Shown piece after piece: positions 1 to 7,761 of a stretch of 13,802 nt of DNA. The stretch is from assembly GCA_001513395.1 (NCBI GenBank), contig LFTP01000002.1, forward strand, positions 1 to 13,802, read 5' to 3'. The position numbers and the translations under genes are program-made. The first letter of the stretch is position 1. Each line of letters opens with the position of its first letter. Source of the stretch: Clostridia bacterium DTU080 (lineage in GTDB: Bacteria > Bacillota > Limnochordia > DTU080). Below the pieces are notes generated by a model. That model made no database searches. It had not been told where the DNA came from and saw only the letters and a list, made by a program, of their open reading frames with translations.

Positions 1-1
1 G

Positions 2-940
2 TCCACTTTGTTGCGTGGTATCAAAGAGCATACGAGTAATATTACGGCCATAGTGGCCATGGCTGATGACGGAGGCAGCTCGGGACGTTTGCGTGAGGAC
101 TTCGGCATACTGCCACCCGGGGATATTCGTGACACGTTGGTGGCGTTGGCGGATACCGAGCCGTTGATGGAAGCACTGTTCCAGTATCGTTTCTCGGCGG
201 GACACGGACTGGAAGGGCATAACTTCGGCAATCTGTTTATCACCGCCATGCATCAAATAGCCGGTGATTTCGAACAGGCAGTGCACCAGTCCTCCAAGGT
301 TCTGGCCATCCGGGGAAGAGTTGTCCCTAGCACTCTCCAATCCGTCACTCTATGCGCCGTCTATGAAGACGGATCGGAAGTGCGAGGGGAGAGCAGCATC
401 CCGAAGCAAAGAAAGCGCATCCGATACGTTTACCTTGAGCCACCGGACGCTCCTCCCGTGGACGCCGCACTACGGGCTATTGATGCAGCTGACGTCATTT
501 TGTTGGGTCCCGGCAGCCTCTACACAAGTGTCATTCCCAATCTGCTGGTCAATGGCGTGGCCGAACGCATTCGAAATTCGGCAGCGCTCAAGATCTACAT
601 CTGCAATGTTATGACGCAACCGGGTGAAACCGACGGCTTTGACGCCGCCGATCACATTCGGGCCATCATAGAGCACGGAGGCTACGGGCTCATCCAATAC
701 TGCCTGATCAACAACGCAGCCGTTCCCCCGCAAGTAGCAAAAAGATACCATGATCAGGGGGCTGAGGTGGTAACCGCCGACATAGCCAAGATCCGAGAGC
801 TGGGGATCATTCCGGTCGTACGCGCTCTGATCAGCGATTCGGATCTGGCTCGCCATGATCCTCAAAAGCTGGCGGAGGCCATAATGGAGCTCGTGCGACG
901 CAGAAAGAGAACTTGGCCGTCCGCCAGCCCAAGAGTTTAG
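2..940 (+). CDS. yvcK: YvcK/GlmR family gluconeogenesis factor, 5'-truncated by window edge
   Basis: This is a CofD-like (UPF0052) nucleotide-sugar-binding protein. In Bacillus and Listeria the family is needed for growth on gluconeogenic carbon; it binds UDP-GlcNAc and influences cell-wall precursor synthesis through GlmS. The reading frame is open from base 2 and begins STLLRGIKEH, which matches the sequence just after the family's N-terminal GGGTG loop. The real start and about ten or more residues therefore lie off the left edge, and the TTG at 8 is internal. Visible motifs are ADDGGSSGRLR, LPPGDIRDTLVALAD, GHNFGNLF, LLGPGSLYTSVIPNLLV and NVMTQPGETDGFDAADH, all characteristic of the family. 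312 residues are visible, close to the usual size of about 315-330. The stop at 938-940 is 21 nt before whiA, the usual yvcK-whiA neighbour pair. The family is certain; the physiological role here is inferred from homologues. Confidence 0.93.
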   Translation, partial: STLLRGIKEHTSNITAIVAMADDGGSSGRLREDFGILPPGDIRDTLVALADTEPLMEALFQYRFSAGHGLEGHNFGNLFITAMHQIAGDFEQAVHQSSKVLAIRGRVVPSTLQSVTLCAVYEDGSEVRGESSIPKQRKRIRYVYLEPPDAPPVDAALRAIDAADVILLGPGSLYTSVIPNLLVNGVAERIRNSAALKIYICNVMTQPGETDGFDAADHIRAIIEHGGYGLIQYCLINNAAVPPQVAKRYHDQGAEVVTADIAKIRELGIIPVVRALISDSDLARHDPQKLAEAIMELVRRRKRTWPSASPRV

Positions 941-961
941 ACCAGTCGGGAGTTGTATCCA

Positions 962-1843
962 TTGTCATTTTCAAGCAGTGTCCGTCAAGAGCTGGCGCAC
1001 ACGTCCGCCGAACGCTCCTGTTGCCATCTTGCAGAGGTCGCGGGCATGGCCTTGTGCATAAGTGAGGGCCCTCAGCGTCTGGAGATGAGGCTCGCCAATG
1101 CGGCGAGTGCCCGCAAGGTATTCTTGTTGCTCGATGGAAAAGGAGCGGACAGGCCTCTACTTAAGATAGACAGACGTCAGGGCCGCTCTCGCCGCTATAG
1201 CGTCTTGGTAAAGAACTTCCCCGGGATCGTAGATCCTGATCCGGACAGTCTTCTGCCGACACGATGGTGTTGCCAAAGAGCCTATTTGCGCGGAGTCTTT
1301 CTCGCTCACGGCTCCATTGCCAATCCGGACAGGATGTACCATCTGGAGATGATGGCGAAACCGCTCGACAAGGCACAGAAGCTGATGACACTGATGGTGA
1401 ACCTGGGTCTGGCGACCACCGGCATATCGCCAAAAAGGCAAGGATATGTAGTCTATCTCAAGGACGGGGATCAGATCTGCGAGTTTCTTCGTCTGGTAGG
1501 AGCTCATCAGGCCCTGCTTAAGATGGAAAACATCAGAATCATGAAAGGCGTGAGAAATCGGGTCAACCGATTGGTGAACGCAGAAACGGCCAATTTGGAC
1601 AAGACCGTCGCGGCCAGCATGCATCAGCTGGCGGCTATCAGTTTTTTGGCCGACAAAATCGGACTGGACGCCCTACCGCCCCGTCTCCATAGCGTAGCCC
1701 GAGCCAGATTGGCAATGCCCTATGCCCCTTTGGCGGAGTTGGGAGACAGTATGGAGCCGCGATTGACAAAATCCGCCGTGAATTATCGTATGCGTAAACT
1801 GCTTACCTTGGCTGAAGAAATGGGTTTCGAGTTCGGCGAGTAA
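962..1843 (+). CDS. whiA: WhiA, DNA-binding sporulation/cell-division regulator
   Basis: WhiA homologue of 293 aa. The family pairs an N-terminal LAGLIDADG homing-endonuclease-like fold, without nuclease activity, with a C-terminal helix-turn-helix. It affects sporulation genes in actinobacteria and cell division and chromosome segregation in Bacillus. I chose TTG 962 as the start. GGGAG at 948-952 sits 9 nt upstream, whereas it touches the alternative TTG at 953 with no spacer, and the resulting MSFSSSVRQEL fits the family's MSFSxxVKxEL opening. The LAGLIDADG-like stretch is LRGVFLAHGSIANPDRMYHL in the first half of the protein. The C-terminal DNA-binding part includes LPPRLHSVARARL and LTKSAVNYRMRKL, conserved in WhiA proteins. 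It follows yvcK by 21 nt and is probably co-transcribed with it. The gap to the next gene (1844-2016) contains a promoter, so the operon probably ends here, although I see no terminator. Confidence 0.93.
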   Translation: MSFSSSVRQELAHTSAERSCCHLAEVAGMALCISEGPQRLEMRLANAASARKVFLLLDGKGADRPLLKIDRRQGRSRRYSVLVKNFPGIVDPDPDSLLPTRWCCQRAYLRGVFLAHGSIANPDRMYHLEMMAKPLDKAQKLMTLMVNLGLATTGISPKRQGYVVYLKDGDQICEFLRLVGAHQALLKMENIRIMKGVRNRVNRLVNAETANLDKTVAASMHQLAAISFLADKIGLDALPPRLHSVARARLAMPYAPLAELGDSMEPRLTKSAVNYRMRKLLTLAEEMGFEFGE

Positions 1844-1932
1844 AACAAACGGGCTTGTTTGGGAAGGATATCAGCATAGCCTGCAGGAGTCATCAAGCCC
1901 ATGGAGAATCTTGCCAAAGCGGTCTAAGTTCC

Positions 1933-1946
1933 GTCCCGGGTGGGAC
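1933..1946 (+). promoter_or_regulatory. Inverted repeat GTCCC-N4-GGGAC, candidate CggR operator
   Basis: GTCCC (1933-1937) and GGGAC (1942-1946) form a perfect inverted repeat with a 4-nt spacer. The right arm is shared with the proposed -35 box of the cggR promoter. Bacillus CggR recognises elements containing GGGAC/GTCC half-sites upstream of cggR-gapA, so half-site content and position both fit autoregulation. The full two-site Bacillus consensus is not present, so assignment to CggR is inference. Confidence 0.5.
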
Positions 1947-1971
1947 AAAAAGCGCATACATATGGTATGCT
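1942..1971 (+). promoter_or_regulatory. Probable promoter of the cggR-gap-pgk-tpiA operon
   Basis: A -35-like GGGACA (1942-1947, four of six consensus bases) is followed after 18 bp by TATGCT (1966-1971), which is preceded by the extended -10 dinucleotide TG at 1963-1964. Transcription would start near 1978, about 40 nt before the cggR ATG. Inverted repeats overlap both boxes, which suggests repressible expression. Confidence 0.5.
1954..1970 (+). repeat. Inverted repeat GCATAC-N5-GTATGC over the -10 region
   Basis: Perfect 6-bp arms GCATAC (1954-1959) and GTATGC (1965-1970) surround ATATG. The right arm lies within the proposed -10 box, so a protein bound here would block the cggR promoter. 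It differs in sequence from the neighbouring GTCCC/GGGAC repeat and could be a site for a second regulator, or a chance palindrome within an AT-rich promoter. Confidence 0.4.
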
Positions 1972-2016
1972 ATGGTGCAGGAGTGTTATCAGAAGTGTTG
2001 TCAGGGGCATCGTAAA

Positions 2017-3063
2017 ATGGATAGGCTCCATACCTTGTGTAAGATTGCGCCCGAGATTGCCGAATTGGTAGAACGAAGACATGCCGTGCTGCAACATGTT
2101 TTTATGGAACAACCGATCGGTCGACGCTCATTGGCGAGCAAGTTGTCCTGGCCGGAGCGCATGGTGCGCAAGGAAATCGAGTTCCTGCGTCAGGCCGAGT
2201 TCATCAAGACGGAGTCAGCGGGAATGATGGTCACCGCCACGGGAGAACGGGTGTTGTCCGATCTAAGGGGGATAATGAGAGCTCTCCACGACCTGCCGGG
2301 ATTGGAAAAGCGACTTGCACAGCGGCTGTCACTGAAGAAGGTCGTCGTCGTGCCGGGAGATGCGGACCGCGACGAGACAGTAAAGAAAGAGATCGCCAGG
2401 GCGACGGCAGACTTGCTCAACGAAGTCCTCAAGGAAGGCGATATACTGGCTGTCACCGGCGGAACAACGCTGGCTGAAGTGGCCAACAGCCTACCTGCCC
2501 AAGAAGCCAGACGCGATCTTTGGGTCGTCCCGGCTCGGGGCGGACTTGGAGAAGAGGTCGAATTGCAGGCCAACAGTGTGGCGGCGCAAATCGCTGAGAG
2601 GTTGGGCGGCAACTATCGGCTCCTGCACGTCCCGGACGATCTGGGAGAAGAGGCTACGCTGTCAATAGCATCAGATCCCAAAATCCGTGAGCTTTTGGAG
2701 TGCATCCGCTCAGCTCATGTTCTGTTGCACGGAATAGGCACGGCTGCTGACATGGCTAAACGGCGAGGTCTGTCATCGGAGCTTCAGGACCATTTGAAAA
2801 GAAGGCGCGCGGTTGGTGAAGCCCTCGGTTACTACTTCGACGAGAACGGAAATATAGTTCATGCCACCACCAGTGTCGGGTTGACCCTGGATGATCTGAA
2901 GAGCATCGATGTGGTTATCGCGGTAGGGGGAGGACAAAGCAAAGCGCAGGCTGCACTCGCCGTGTTATCAACTGGTCATCAAGATATTTACATAACCGAC
3001 GAAGGTGCAGCCCGACGCATGCTTGAACTTATCAACGAAACAGACGAGGAGGTTACAGTATGA
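2017..3063 (+). CDS. cggR: CggR-like central glycolytic genes regulator (SorC/DeoR family)
   Basis: This is a 348-aa repressor of the SorC sugar-binding family, matching CggR, which in Bacillus controls gapA-pgk-tpi-pgm-eno and responds to fructose-1,6-bisphosphate. ATG 2017 is chosen because AGGGG (2003-2007) is 9 nt upstream and the protein then has the CggR length (about 340). The frame is open back to a TTG at 1855, but that would run through the promoter. Residues about 23-66 form the winged helix-turn-helix (IGRRSLASKLSWPERMVRKE). The effector domain shows VTGGTT (146-151), VPARGGLGEE (171-180), LLHGIG (236-241), GEALGYYFDENG (267-278), VGGGQSKAQA (303-312) and TDEGAARRML (327-336), which include the sugar-phosphate contacts of Bacillus CggR. 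The stop overlaps the gap start (ATGA, 3060-3063), so repressor and first enzyme are translationally coupled. Confidence 0.92.
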   Translation: MDRLHTLCKIAPEIAELVERRHAVLQHVFMEQPIGRRSLASKLSWPERMVRKEIEFLRQAEFIKTESAGMMVTATGERVLSDLRGIMRALHDLPGLEKRLAQRLSLKKVVVVPGDADRDETVKKEIARATADLLNEVLKEGDILAVTGGTTLAEVANSLPAQEARRDLWVVPARGGLGEEVELQANSVAAQIAERLGGNYRLLHVPDDLGEEATLSIASDPKIRELLECIRSAHVLLHGIGTAADMAKRRGLSSELQDHLKRRRAVGEALGYYFDENGNIVHATTSVGLTLDDLKSIDVVIAVGGGQSKAQAALAVLSTGHQDIYITDEGAARRMLELINETDEEVTV

Positions 3064-4064
3064 GCATTCGTGTCGCTATCAATGGTTTCGGCCGTATCGG
3101 ACGCAACGTATTTCGAGCTGCCTACAACGACAACGAGATAGAATTCGTAGCAATCAATGACTTGACGAGTCCGGAAACATTGGCGCATCTTCTCAAGTAC
3201 GACTCGGTCCATGGTCATTTCCCCGGTGAGGTTGAAGCCCGCGAGGATGAGCTTATCGTCAACGGCAAGTCGATCAAGGTCCTGGCCCAGCGGAATCCGG
3301 CTGACTTGCCCTGGGGTGATCTGGGCGTAGACTATGTAGTGGAGTCTACCGGTATATTCAGAAGTCGGGAACAGGCTAAGCTGCACCTTGATGCCGGAGC
3401 CAAAAAGGTAATCATCAGCGCGCCGGCCAAAGGTGAAGACATCACTATTGTAATGGGTGTAAACCACGACAAGTACGATCCGGCTCAGCACAACATCATT
3501 TCCAATGCCTCTTGCACGACCAACTGCTTGGCGCCCGTGGCCAAAGTGTTGCACAGTGAGTTCACGATTAAGCGTGGGTTGATGACCACCGTACACTCCT
3601 ACACTAACGATCAGCGGATCCTCGATCTGCCGCACAGTGATCTGCGCCGGGCTCGGGCTGCGGCCATGAGTATCATTCCCACAACGACTGGCGCTGCCGT
3701 GGCAGTGGGTCTTGTGTTGCCTGAGCTGAAGGGGAAACTCGACGGCTACTCCATGCGTATTCCCACTCCCGATGTCTCCATGGTTGATCTGGTCGCCGAA
3801 CTGGAGAAGACAGCCACTAGCGAACAGATCAATGAGGCATTCCGTAAGGCCGAAGCCAACGAGCTCAAAGGGATTCTCGGAGTATCCGATGAGCCTTTGG
3901 TCTCCGTGGACTTCATAGGTGACTCTCGCTCAGCCATTGTCGACGCGGCGATGACCACCGTCATGGACAACAACTTCATCAAGGTTATCGCGTGGTATGA
4001 CAACGAATGGGCCTATTCAGTCCGCGTGGTCGACCTGATCAAGTACATGGATAGCAAGAAGTAG
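3060..4064 (+). CDS. gap: Glyceraldehyde-3-phosphate dehydrogenase, type I
   Basis: Phosphorylating GAPDH of 334 aa. It converts glyceraldehyde-3-phosphate, phosphate and NAD+ to 1,3-bisphosphoglycerate in the cytoplasm, normally as a tetramer. The Rossmann motif NGFGRIGR is at residues 8-15 and Asp34 in AINDLT fits NAD+ preference. The active site SNASCTTNCLAP gives catalytic Cys152, and His179 in TTVHSYTNDQ is the general base. The substrate-loop sequence RRARAAAMSIIPTTTGAA and the C-terminal WYDNEWAYS are intact. Start ATG 3060 has an excellent GAGGAGGT (3046-3053) 6 nt upstream and overlaps the cggR stop by 4 nt. The location directly behind CggR indicates the glycolytic (GapA-type) isozyme rather than a gluconeogenic GapB. 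Nothing is truncated. Confidence 0.97.
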   Translation: MSIRVAINGFGRIGRNVFRAAYNDNEIEFVAINDLTSPETLAHLLKYDSVHGHFPGEVEAREDELIVNGKSIKVLAQRNPADLPWGDLGVDYVVESTGIFRSREQAKLHLDAGAKKVIISAPAKGEDITIVMGVNHDKYDPAQHNIISNASCTTNCLAPVAKVLHSEFTIKRGLMTTVHSYTNDQRILDLPHSDLRRARAAAMSIIPTTTGAAVAVGLVLPELKGKLDGYSMRIPTPDVSMVDLVAELEKTATSEQINEAFRKAEANELKGILGVSDEPLVSVDFIGDSRSAIVDAAMTTVMDNNFIKVIAWYDNEWAYSVRVVDLIKYMDSKK

Positions 4065-4099
4065 CCTCTCGTGTGCAGTCCCCGGGGAGGAGGGAATCG

Positions 4100-5284
4100 G
4101 TGGCTAAGCTGACAATCGATGATCTCGATGTGCGCGGAAAACGGGTCTTGGTCCGGGTCGATTACAACGTGCCACTTGATGAAGACCGTAAGATCACTGA
4201 CGACACCCGGATCAGAGCTTCCTTGCCGACGCTGAACTATCTGTTGGAGCAGGGAGCAAGTCTGGTGCTGATGTCGCATCTCGGGCGCCCTGATGGCGTG
4301 GTAACTGAGAACCTGCGATTGGACCCCGTACGGGAGCGGCTTGAGGAACTGCTGGGGCGTCCGGTCCAAAAGACGGACGATTGCATCGGCCCTGAGGTTG
4401 AGGCAAAGGCCAAAGCTTTGCGTCCCGGCGAAGTGCTGCTTCTGGAAAACCTGCGTTTTCACAAAGAAGAAGAGAAAAACGATCAGGATTTCGCTCGCTC
4501 TCTGGCGAGGCTCGGAGACGTCTATGTCAATGACGCCTTTGGAGCGGCTCACCGAGCACATGCAAGCACCGAAGGAGTGGCTCGCTATCTGCCTGCTGCC
4601 GCCGGCCGTCTGCTGAGCAAGGAGATCGAGGTGTTGGGTAAAGCCCTCAACAATCCCGATAGGCCGTTTATCGCCGTCTTAGGCGGAGCGAAGGTGTCAG
4701 ACAAAATCGGGGTAATCACCAACCTGCTCTCCAAAGTGGACGTGTTGATCATAGGCGGAGGCATGGCGTGGACCTTCATCAAGGCTCAGGGATACGAGGT
4801 AGGAAACTCTCTGTTGGATGCTGAGCGCATAGACCTGGCGGCTCAACTGATGGAGGACGCCAAAGCGCGGGGTGTGGAGCTGCTGCTCCCTGTCGATGCG
4901 ATCATCGCTGATCGTTTTGCTCCCGACGCTCAGACTCGCGTGGTAGATGTGCAAGACATACCTGCCGGGTGGCAGGCCCTGGATATAGGCCCCAAGACTA
5001 GCGAGTTGTTCGTCGCAGCAATCAAAAAAGGAAAAACCATAGTCTGGAACGGGCCCATGGGAGTCTTTGAGATGGAGCCTTTTGCCCAGGGAACCATCGC
5101 AGTAGCTGAAGCCATGGCGAATTCAACCGGAACGACCATCATTGGTGGCGGTGACTCGGTCTCGGCCGTTGAGCAGGCCGGTCTGGCTGATCGCATGAGC
5201 CATATATCCACTGGCGGCGGAGCCAGCCTCGAGTTCTTGGAAGGCAAGACACTTCCCGGGGTAGCAGCTCTGACCGATCGCTAA
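4100..5284 (+). CDS. pgk: Phosphoglycerate kinase
   Basis: Monomeric kinase of 394 aa that transfers phosphate from 1,3-bisphosphoglycerate to ADP, the first ATP-yielding step of lower glycolysis. I chose GTG 4100: the purine run GGAGGAGGG (4086-4094) ends 5 nt before it, and MAKLTIDDLD plus the 394-residue length match the family. The upstream in-frame GTG at 4073 would put this ribosome binding site inside the gene. N-domain substrate motifs are RVDYNVPLD (19-27), SHLGRPDG (59-66), ENLRFHKEE (116-124) and NDAFGAAHRAHAS (144-156). The C-domain nucleotide motifs are LGGAKVSDKI (194-203), WNGPMGVFE (316-324), GGGDSVSAVEQAG (349-361) and STGGGASLEFLEGK (370-383). It lies 35 bp after gap without a terminator, so the two are co-transcribed. 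Tyr22 replaces the more usual Phe in RVDFNVP, a conservative change. Confidence 0.97.
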   Translation: MAKLTIDDLDVRGKRVLVRVDYNVPLDEDRKITDDTRIRASLPTLNYLLEQGASLVLMSHLGRPDGVVTENLRLDPVRERLEELLGRPVQKTDDCIGPEVEAKAKALRPGEVLLLENLRFHKEEEKNDQDFARSLARLGDVYVNDAFGAAHRAHASTEGVARYLPAAAGRLLSKEIEVLGKALNNPDRPFIAVLGGAKVSDKIGVITNLLSKVDVLIIGGGMAWTFIKAQGYEVGNSLLDAERIDLAAQLMEDAKARGVELLLPVDAIIADRFAPDAQTRVVDVQDIPAGWQALDIGPKTSELFVAAIKKGKTIVWNGPMGVFEMEPFAQGTIAVAEAMANSTGTTIIGGGDSVSAVEQAGLADRMSHISTGGGASLEFLEGKTLPGVAALTDR

Positions 5285-5325
5285 GGGAAAACCCAAGCAT
5301 GTCGCTTTAGAAAGCAGGTATTGCA

Positions 5326-6078
5326 ATGCGTAGGCCGTTTATCGCTGGAAACTGGAAAATGCACAAGACTGTGCCTGAGGCTGTGCGTTTGGCCAAGCAA
5401 CTGAAGGTCATGCTCCACGATGAAGTGGAAAAGAAAGACATCGTTCTTTGTCCCACCTTCACCGCTCTTCAGGCGGTCGGAGATACTATACGGGGCTCAG
5501 GTATCAAACTGGGAGCTCAGAATCTTTTCTGGGAGCCTGAGGGTGCCTTTACTGGAGAGATATCACCGGGTATGCTCGTCGATGTCGGAGTAGAGTATTG
5601 CATCATCGGCCACTCCGAACGCAGGCAGTACTTCGGTGAGACTGATGCCGCCGTCAACAAGAAGGTCAAGGCCGCGAAGGCTCACGATCTTGGTGTCATC
5701 GTCTGCGTAGGTGAGACGAAACAGCAACGTGAGGATGGAAAGACGGAAGAAGTCATACACACGCAAGTTGTACAAGGCCTCGACGGTCTGGATGTTGAAT
5801 CGCCCGATCGGCTTGTCATAGCGTATGAGCCCGTATGGGCCATCGGAACCGGGCTCAATGCCACCGGTGAAGATGCCAATGCGGTCATCGACTTCATTCG
5901 CAATATCCTGACTGACCTGTTCGGTTCTTCGACTGCTGAGGCTGTACGCATTCTGTACGGCGGCAGCGTAAAACCGGAGAACATAAAGGAATTCATGTCA
6001 CAGCCACAAATCGACGGGGCACTGGTCGGCGGAGCCAGCCTGGATGCCTCTTCGTTTGCTCAGATCGTGAAGTACTAA
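5326..6078 (+). CDS. tpiA: Triosephosphate isomerase
   Basis: TIM-barrel enzyme of 250 aa interconverting dihydroxyacetone phosphate and glyceraldehyde-3-phosphate. Catalytic residues are all present: Lys11 in GNWKMH, His96 in IIGHSERR and Glu168 in AYEPVWAIGTG, with the flexible loop-6 sequence directly behind the glutamate. The phosphate-binding YGGSVKPEN and the closing GALVGGASLD are also intact. ATG 5326 is the only start that gives the canonical MRRPFIAGNWKM opening. Its ribosome binding site is weaker than that of its neighbours (AAAGCAGG, 5311-5318). The gene follows pgk by 41 bp with no terminator and is followed by a strong hairpin at 6081-6118, so it is probably the last gene of the cggR transcript, or read-through is attenuated there. 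Confidence 0.97.
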   Translation: MRRPFIAGNWKMHKTVPEAVRLAKQLKVMLHDEVEKKDIVLCPTFTALQAVGDTIRGSGIKLGAQNLFWEPEGAFTGEISPGMLVDVGVEYCIIGHSERRQYFGETDAAVNKKVKAAKAHDLGVIVCVGETKQQREDGKTEEVIHTQVVQGLDGLDVESPDRLVIAYEPVWAIGTGLNATGEDANAVIDFIRNILTDLFGSSTAEAVRILYGGSVKPENIKEFMSQPQIDGALVGGASLDASSFAQIVKY

Positions 6079-6080
6079 CG

Positions 6081-6118
6081 CTTAATGGGAGAGCGTCCAT
6101 GGGTGCTCTCCCATTAAG
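6081..6118 (+). terminator. 14-bp perfect hairpin after tpiA, no U-tract
   Basis: CTTAATGGGAGAGC (6081-6094) pairs perfectly with GCTCTCCCATTAAG (6105-6118) across a 10-nt loop, starting 2 nt after the tpiA stop. The bases after the stem (ACAGCC) contain no T run in either orientation, so it does not meet the standard for an intrinsic terminator. It may attenuate, stabilise the upstream mRNA 3' end, or mark a processing point between tpiA and gpmI. Confidence 0.6.
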
Positions 6119-6131
6119 ACAGCCAAAGACG

Positions 6132-6137
6132 TATAAT
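6132..6137 (+). promoter_or_regulatory. Candidate -10 box for gpmI-eno
   Basis: A perfect TATAAT lies just behind the tpiA hairpin and about 60 nt before the gpmI start. The expected -35 position falls within the right arm of the hairpin (around 6109-6115) and does not resemble TTGACA, and there is no TG extension. The call rests on the -10 match and location only. Confidence 0.4.
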
Positions 6138-6198
6138 ATGCCAGTCTCCAAGACACAACGTGGCATTATCATTATCTAGATCTGGGGAGTCGACAAGC

Positions 6199-7761
6199 TT
6201 GACACTGCAAACAGGTCCCGTACTTCTGATAGTAATGGACGGGTACGGATTAAACCCCTCATATGAAGGAAATGCCGTAGCCCAAGCCAAGACGCCGGTG
6301 CTTGACAGATTGTTTGCCACGCGTCCATGGTCGCGCCTGCAAGCTCATGGCGAAGCGGTAGGACTCATGTCCGATCAGATGGGCGACTCCAATGTTGGGC
6401 ATCTGAATATGGGCGCGGGCCGAGTTGTTCTGCAATACATGCTGCGCATCCTTCGCGAGGCGGAAAGCGGTCGTATGTTTGAGAACCCGGTTCTATGTGA
6501 GGTCTTTGACAAAGCGGCTCAAAACAACGGCCGGCTTCACTTCATGGGTCTTGTTTCGTACGGTGGTGTGCACAGTCACAGCAAACACTTGTACGCCCTT
6601 TTGGAGATGGCCAAAAAGAAAAAAGTAGCCAACTGTTTCGTCCACGCATTCACGGACGGAAGGGATGTGCCGCCCGACTCAGGCCTTCATTACATCAAAG
6701 AACTCGAAGCTGTATGTTCAGAGATGGGCCATGCGCGGATCGCGTCAGTCAGCGGCAGATATTTCGCCATGGACCGAGATAAACGCTGGGATCGAACGCA
6801 AAAAGCCTTCGAAGCTATCGTAACCGGCCAGGGTCTTACCGCATCAGACGGGCCGTCAGCCGTTGAAAAAGCCTATGCACGCGGCGAGACCGATGAGTTC
6901 ATCACCCCGACCGTGGTCGTGGATAAAGACGGCAATCCGGTTGGAAGCGTACAGCCGGGAGATGTTGTGTTCTTTTTCAACTTCCGTGCGGACCGCGCCC
7001 GGCAACTGACCAGAGCATTCGTAGAAGAGGATTTCACAGGTTTCGCCCGTCCCGGCGGTCAACCTCAGGTGACTTTTGCTTCTTTGACCCATTATGACGA
7101 CTCGTTCACCTTTCCGCACGCGTATGCCCCGACCGATATAGTCAACGCTTTGGGCGAAGTCATCTCGAAACAGGGATGGCGTCAGTTGCATATCGCAGAG
7201 ACGGAGAAGTACGCGCACGTCACCTTCTTCTTCAACGGCGGTCGGGAACAGCCTTTCTGTGGCGAAGATCAGGTGCTCATCCCTTCTCCTAAGGTCGCCA
7301 CATACGATCTGAAACCGGAGATGAGCGCCTATGAACTCACGGAACGGGTCATTGAGGAGATCGCCCGCGATCACTATGAGTTCATTTTGCTTAATTACGC
7401 CAATTGCGATATGGTCGGGCACACGGGTATCATGTCCGCGGCGATCAAGGCCGTAGAGACTGTGGACACCTGTGTAGGTCGCGTGCTGGATGCCCTCTTG
7501 GCTAAGGGAGGCCAAGCCATTGTCACTGCCGACCACGGCAATGCCGAAGAGATGATCGACGAGAACGGCGGGCCTCATACATTTCACACGATGAACGCCG
7601 TACCTTGCATACTGGTTTCCGACACCCTTTCAAACGTCGAAATGCGTGACGGTATCCTGGCTGATGTCGCACCGACGGTGTGCGAGCTAATGGGATTGGA
7701 ACAGCCACCGGAAATGGACGGTCAGAGCTTGATCGTCAACAAGAAGGGAGAGCGTGCATGA
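6199..7761 (+). CDS. gpmI: 2,3-bisphosphoglycerate-independent phosphoglycerate mutase
   Basis: Cofactor-independent, metal-dependent (Mn2+-type) mutase of 520 aa that interconverts 3- and 2-phosphoglycerate through a phosphoserine intermediate; it belongs to the alkaline phosphatase superfamily. I chose TTG 6199 because GGGGAG (6184-6189) is 9 nt upstream and the metal-binding VMDGYGL motif (Asp14) then sits at the usual depth. The GTG at 6160 has no ribosome binding site. The nucleophile is Ser64 in SDQMGDSNVGHLNMGAGR. Further motifs are GRDVPP, SGRYFAMDRDKRWDR, FNFRADRARQL, EKYAHVTFFFNGG, NCDMVGHTG and the C-terminal metal site TADHGNAEEM. Length is near the typical 510. The stop overlaps the eno ATG (7758-7761), which couples the two genes. 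Confidence 0.96.
   Translation: MTLQTGPVLLIVMDGYGLNPSYEGNAVAQAKTPVLDRLFATRPWSRLQAHGEAVGLMSDQMGDSNVGHLNMGAGRVVLQYMLRILREAESGRMFENPVLCEVFDKAAQNNGRLHFMGLVSYGGVHSHSKHLYALLEMAKKKKVANCFVHAFTDGRDVPPDSGLHYIKELEAVCSEMGHARIASVSGRYFAMDRDKRWDRTQKAFEAIVTGQGLTASDGPSAVEKAYARGETDEFITPTVVVDKDGNPVGSVQPGDVVFFFNFRADRARQLTRAFVEEDFTGFARPGGQPQVTFASLTHYDDSFTFPHAYAPTDIVNALGEVISKQGWRQLHIAETEKYAHVTFFFNGGREQPFCGEDQVLIPSPKVATYDLKPEMSAYELTERVIEEIARDHYEFILLNYANCDMVGHTGIMSAAIKAVETVDTCVGRVLDALLAKGGQAIVTADHGNAEEMIDENGGPHTFHTMNAVPCILVSDTLSNVEMRDGILADVAPTVCELMGLEQPPEMDGQSLIVNKKGERA

Noticed and set aside
1855..2016. 54-codon N-terminal extension of the CggR reading frame from TTG 1855
   Set aside because: It would run through the promoter and both palindromes, has no ribosome binding site, and makes the protein far longer than CggR homologues. 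ATG 2017 has a well-placed AGGGG.
2988..3635. 215-codon open frame on the minus strand opposite gap
   Set aside because: It lies entirely opposite cggR/gap, has no family resemblance in its translation, and is explained by codon bias of the conserved plus-strand genes.
4073..4099. GTG 4073 as pgk start
   Set aside because: It would place the strong GGAGGAGGG ribosome binding site inside the gene and add nine atypical residues before the canonical opening.
6160..6198. GTG 6160 as gpmI start
   Set aside because: No ribosome binding site precedes it, and the added 13 residues are not seen in the family. TTG 6199 has GGGGAG at 9 nt.
6856..7587. 243-codon open frame on the minus strand opposite gpmI
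   Set aside because: The plus strand carries intact gpmI with all catalytic motifs. The minus-strand product has no recognisable domain and is a coding shadow.
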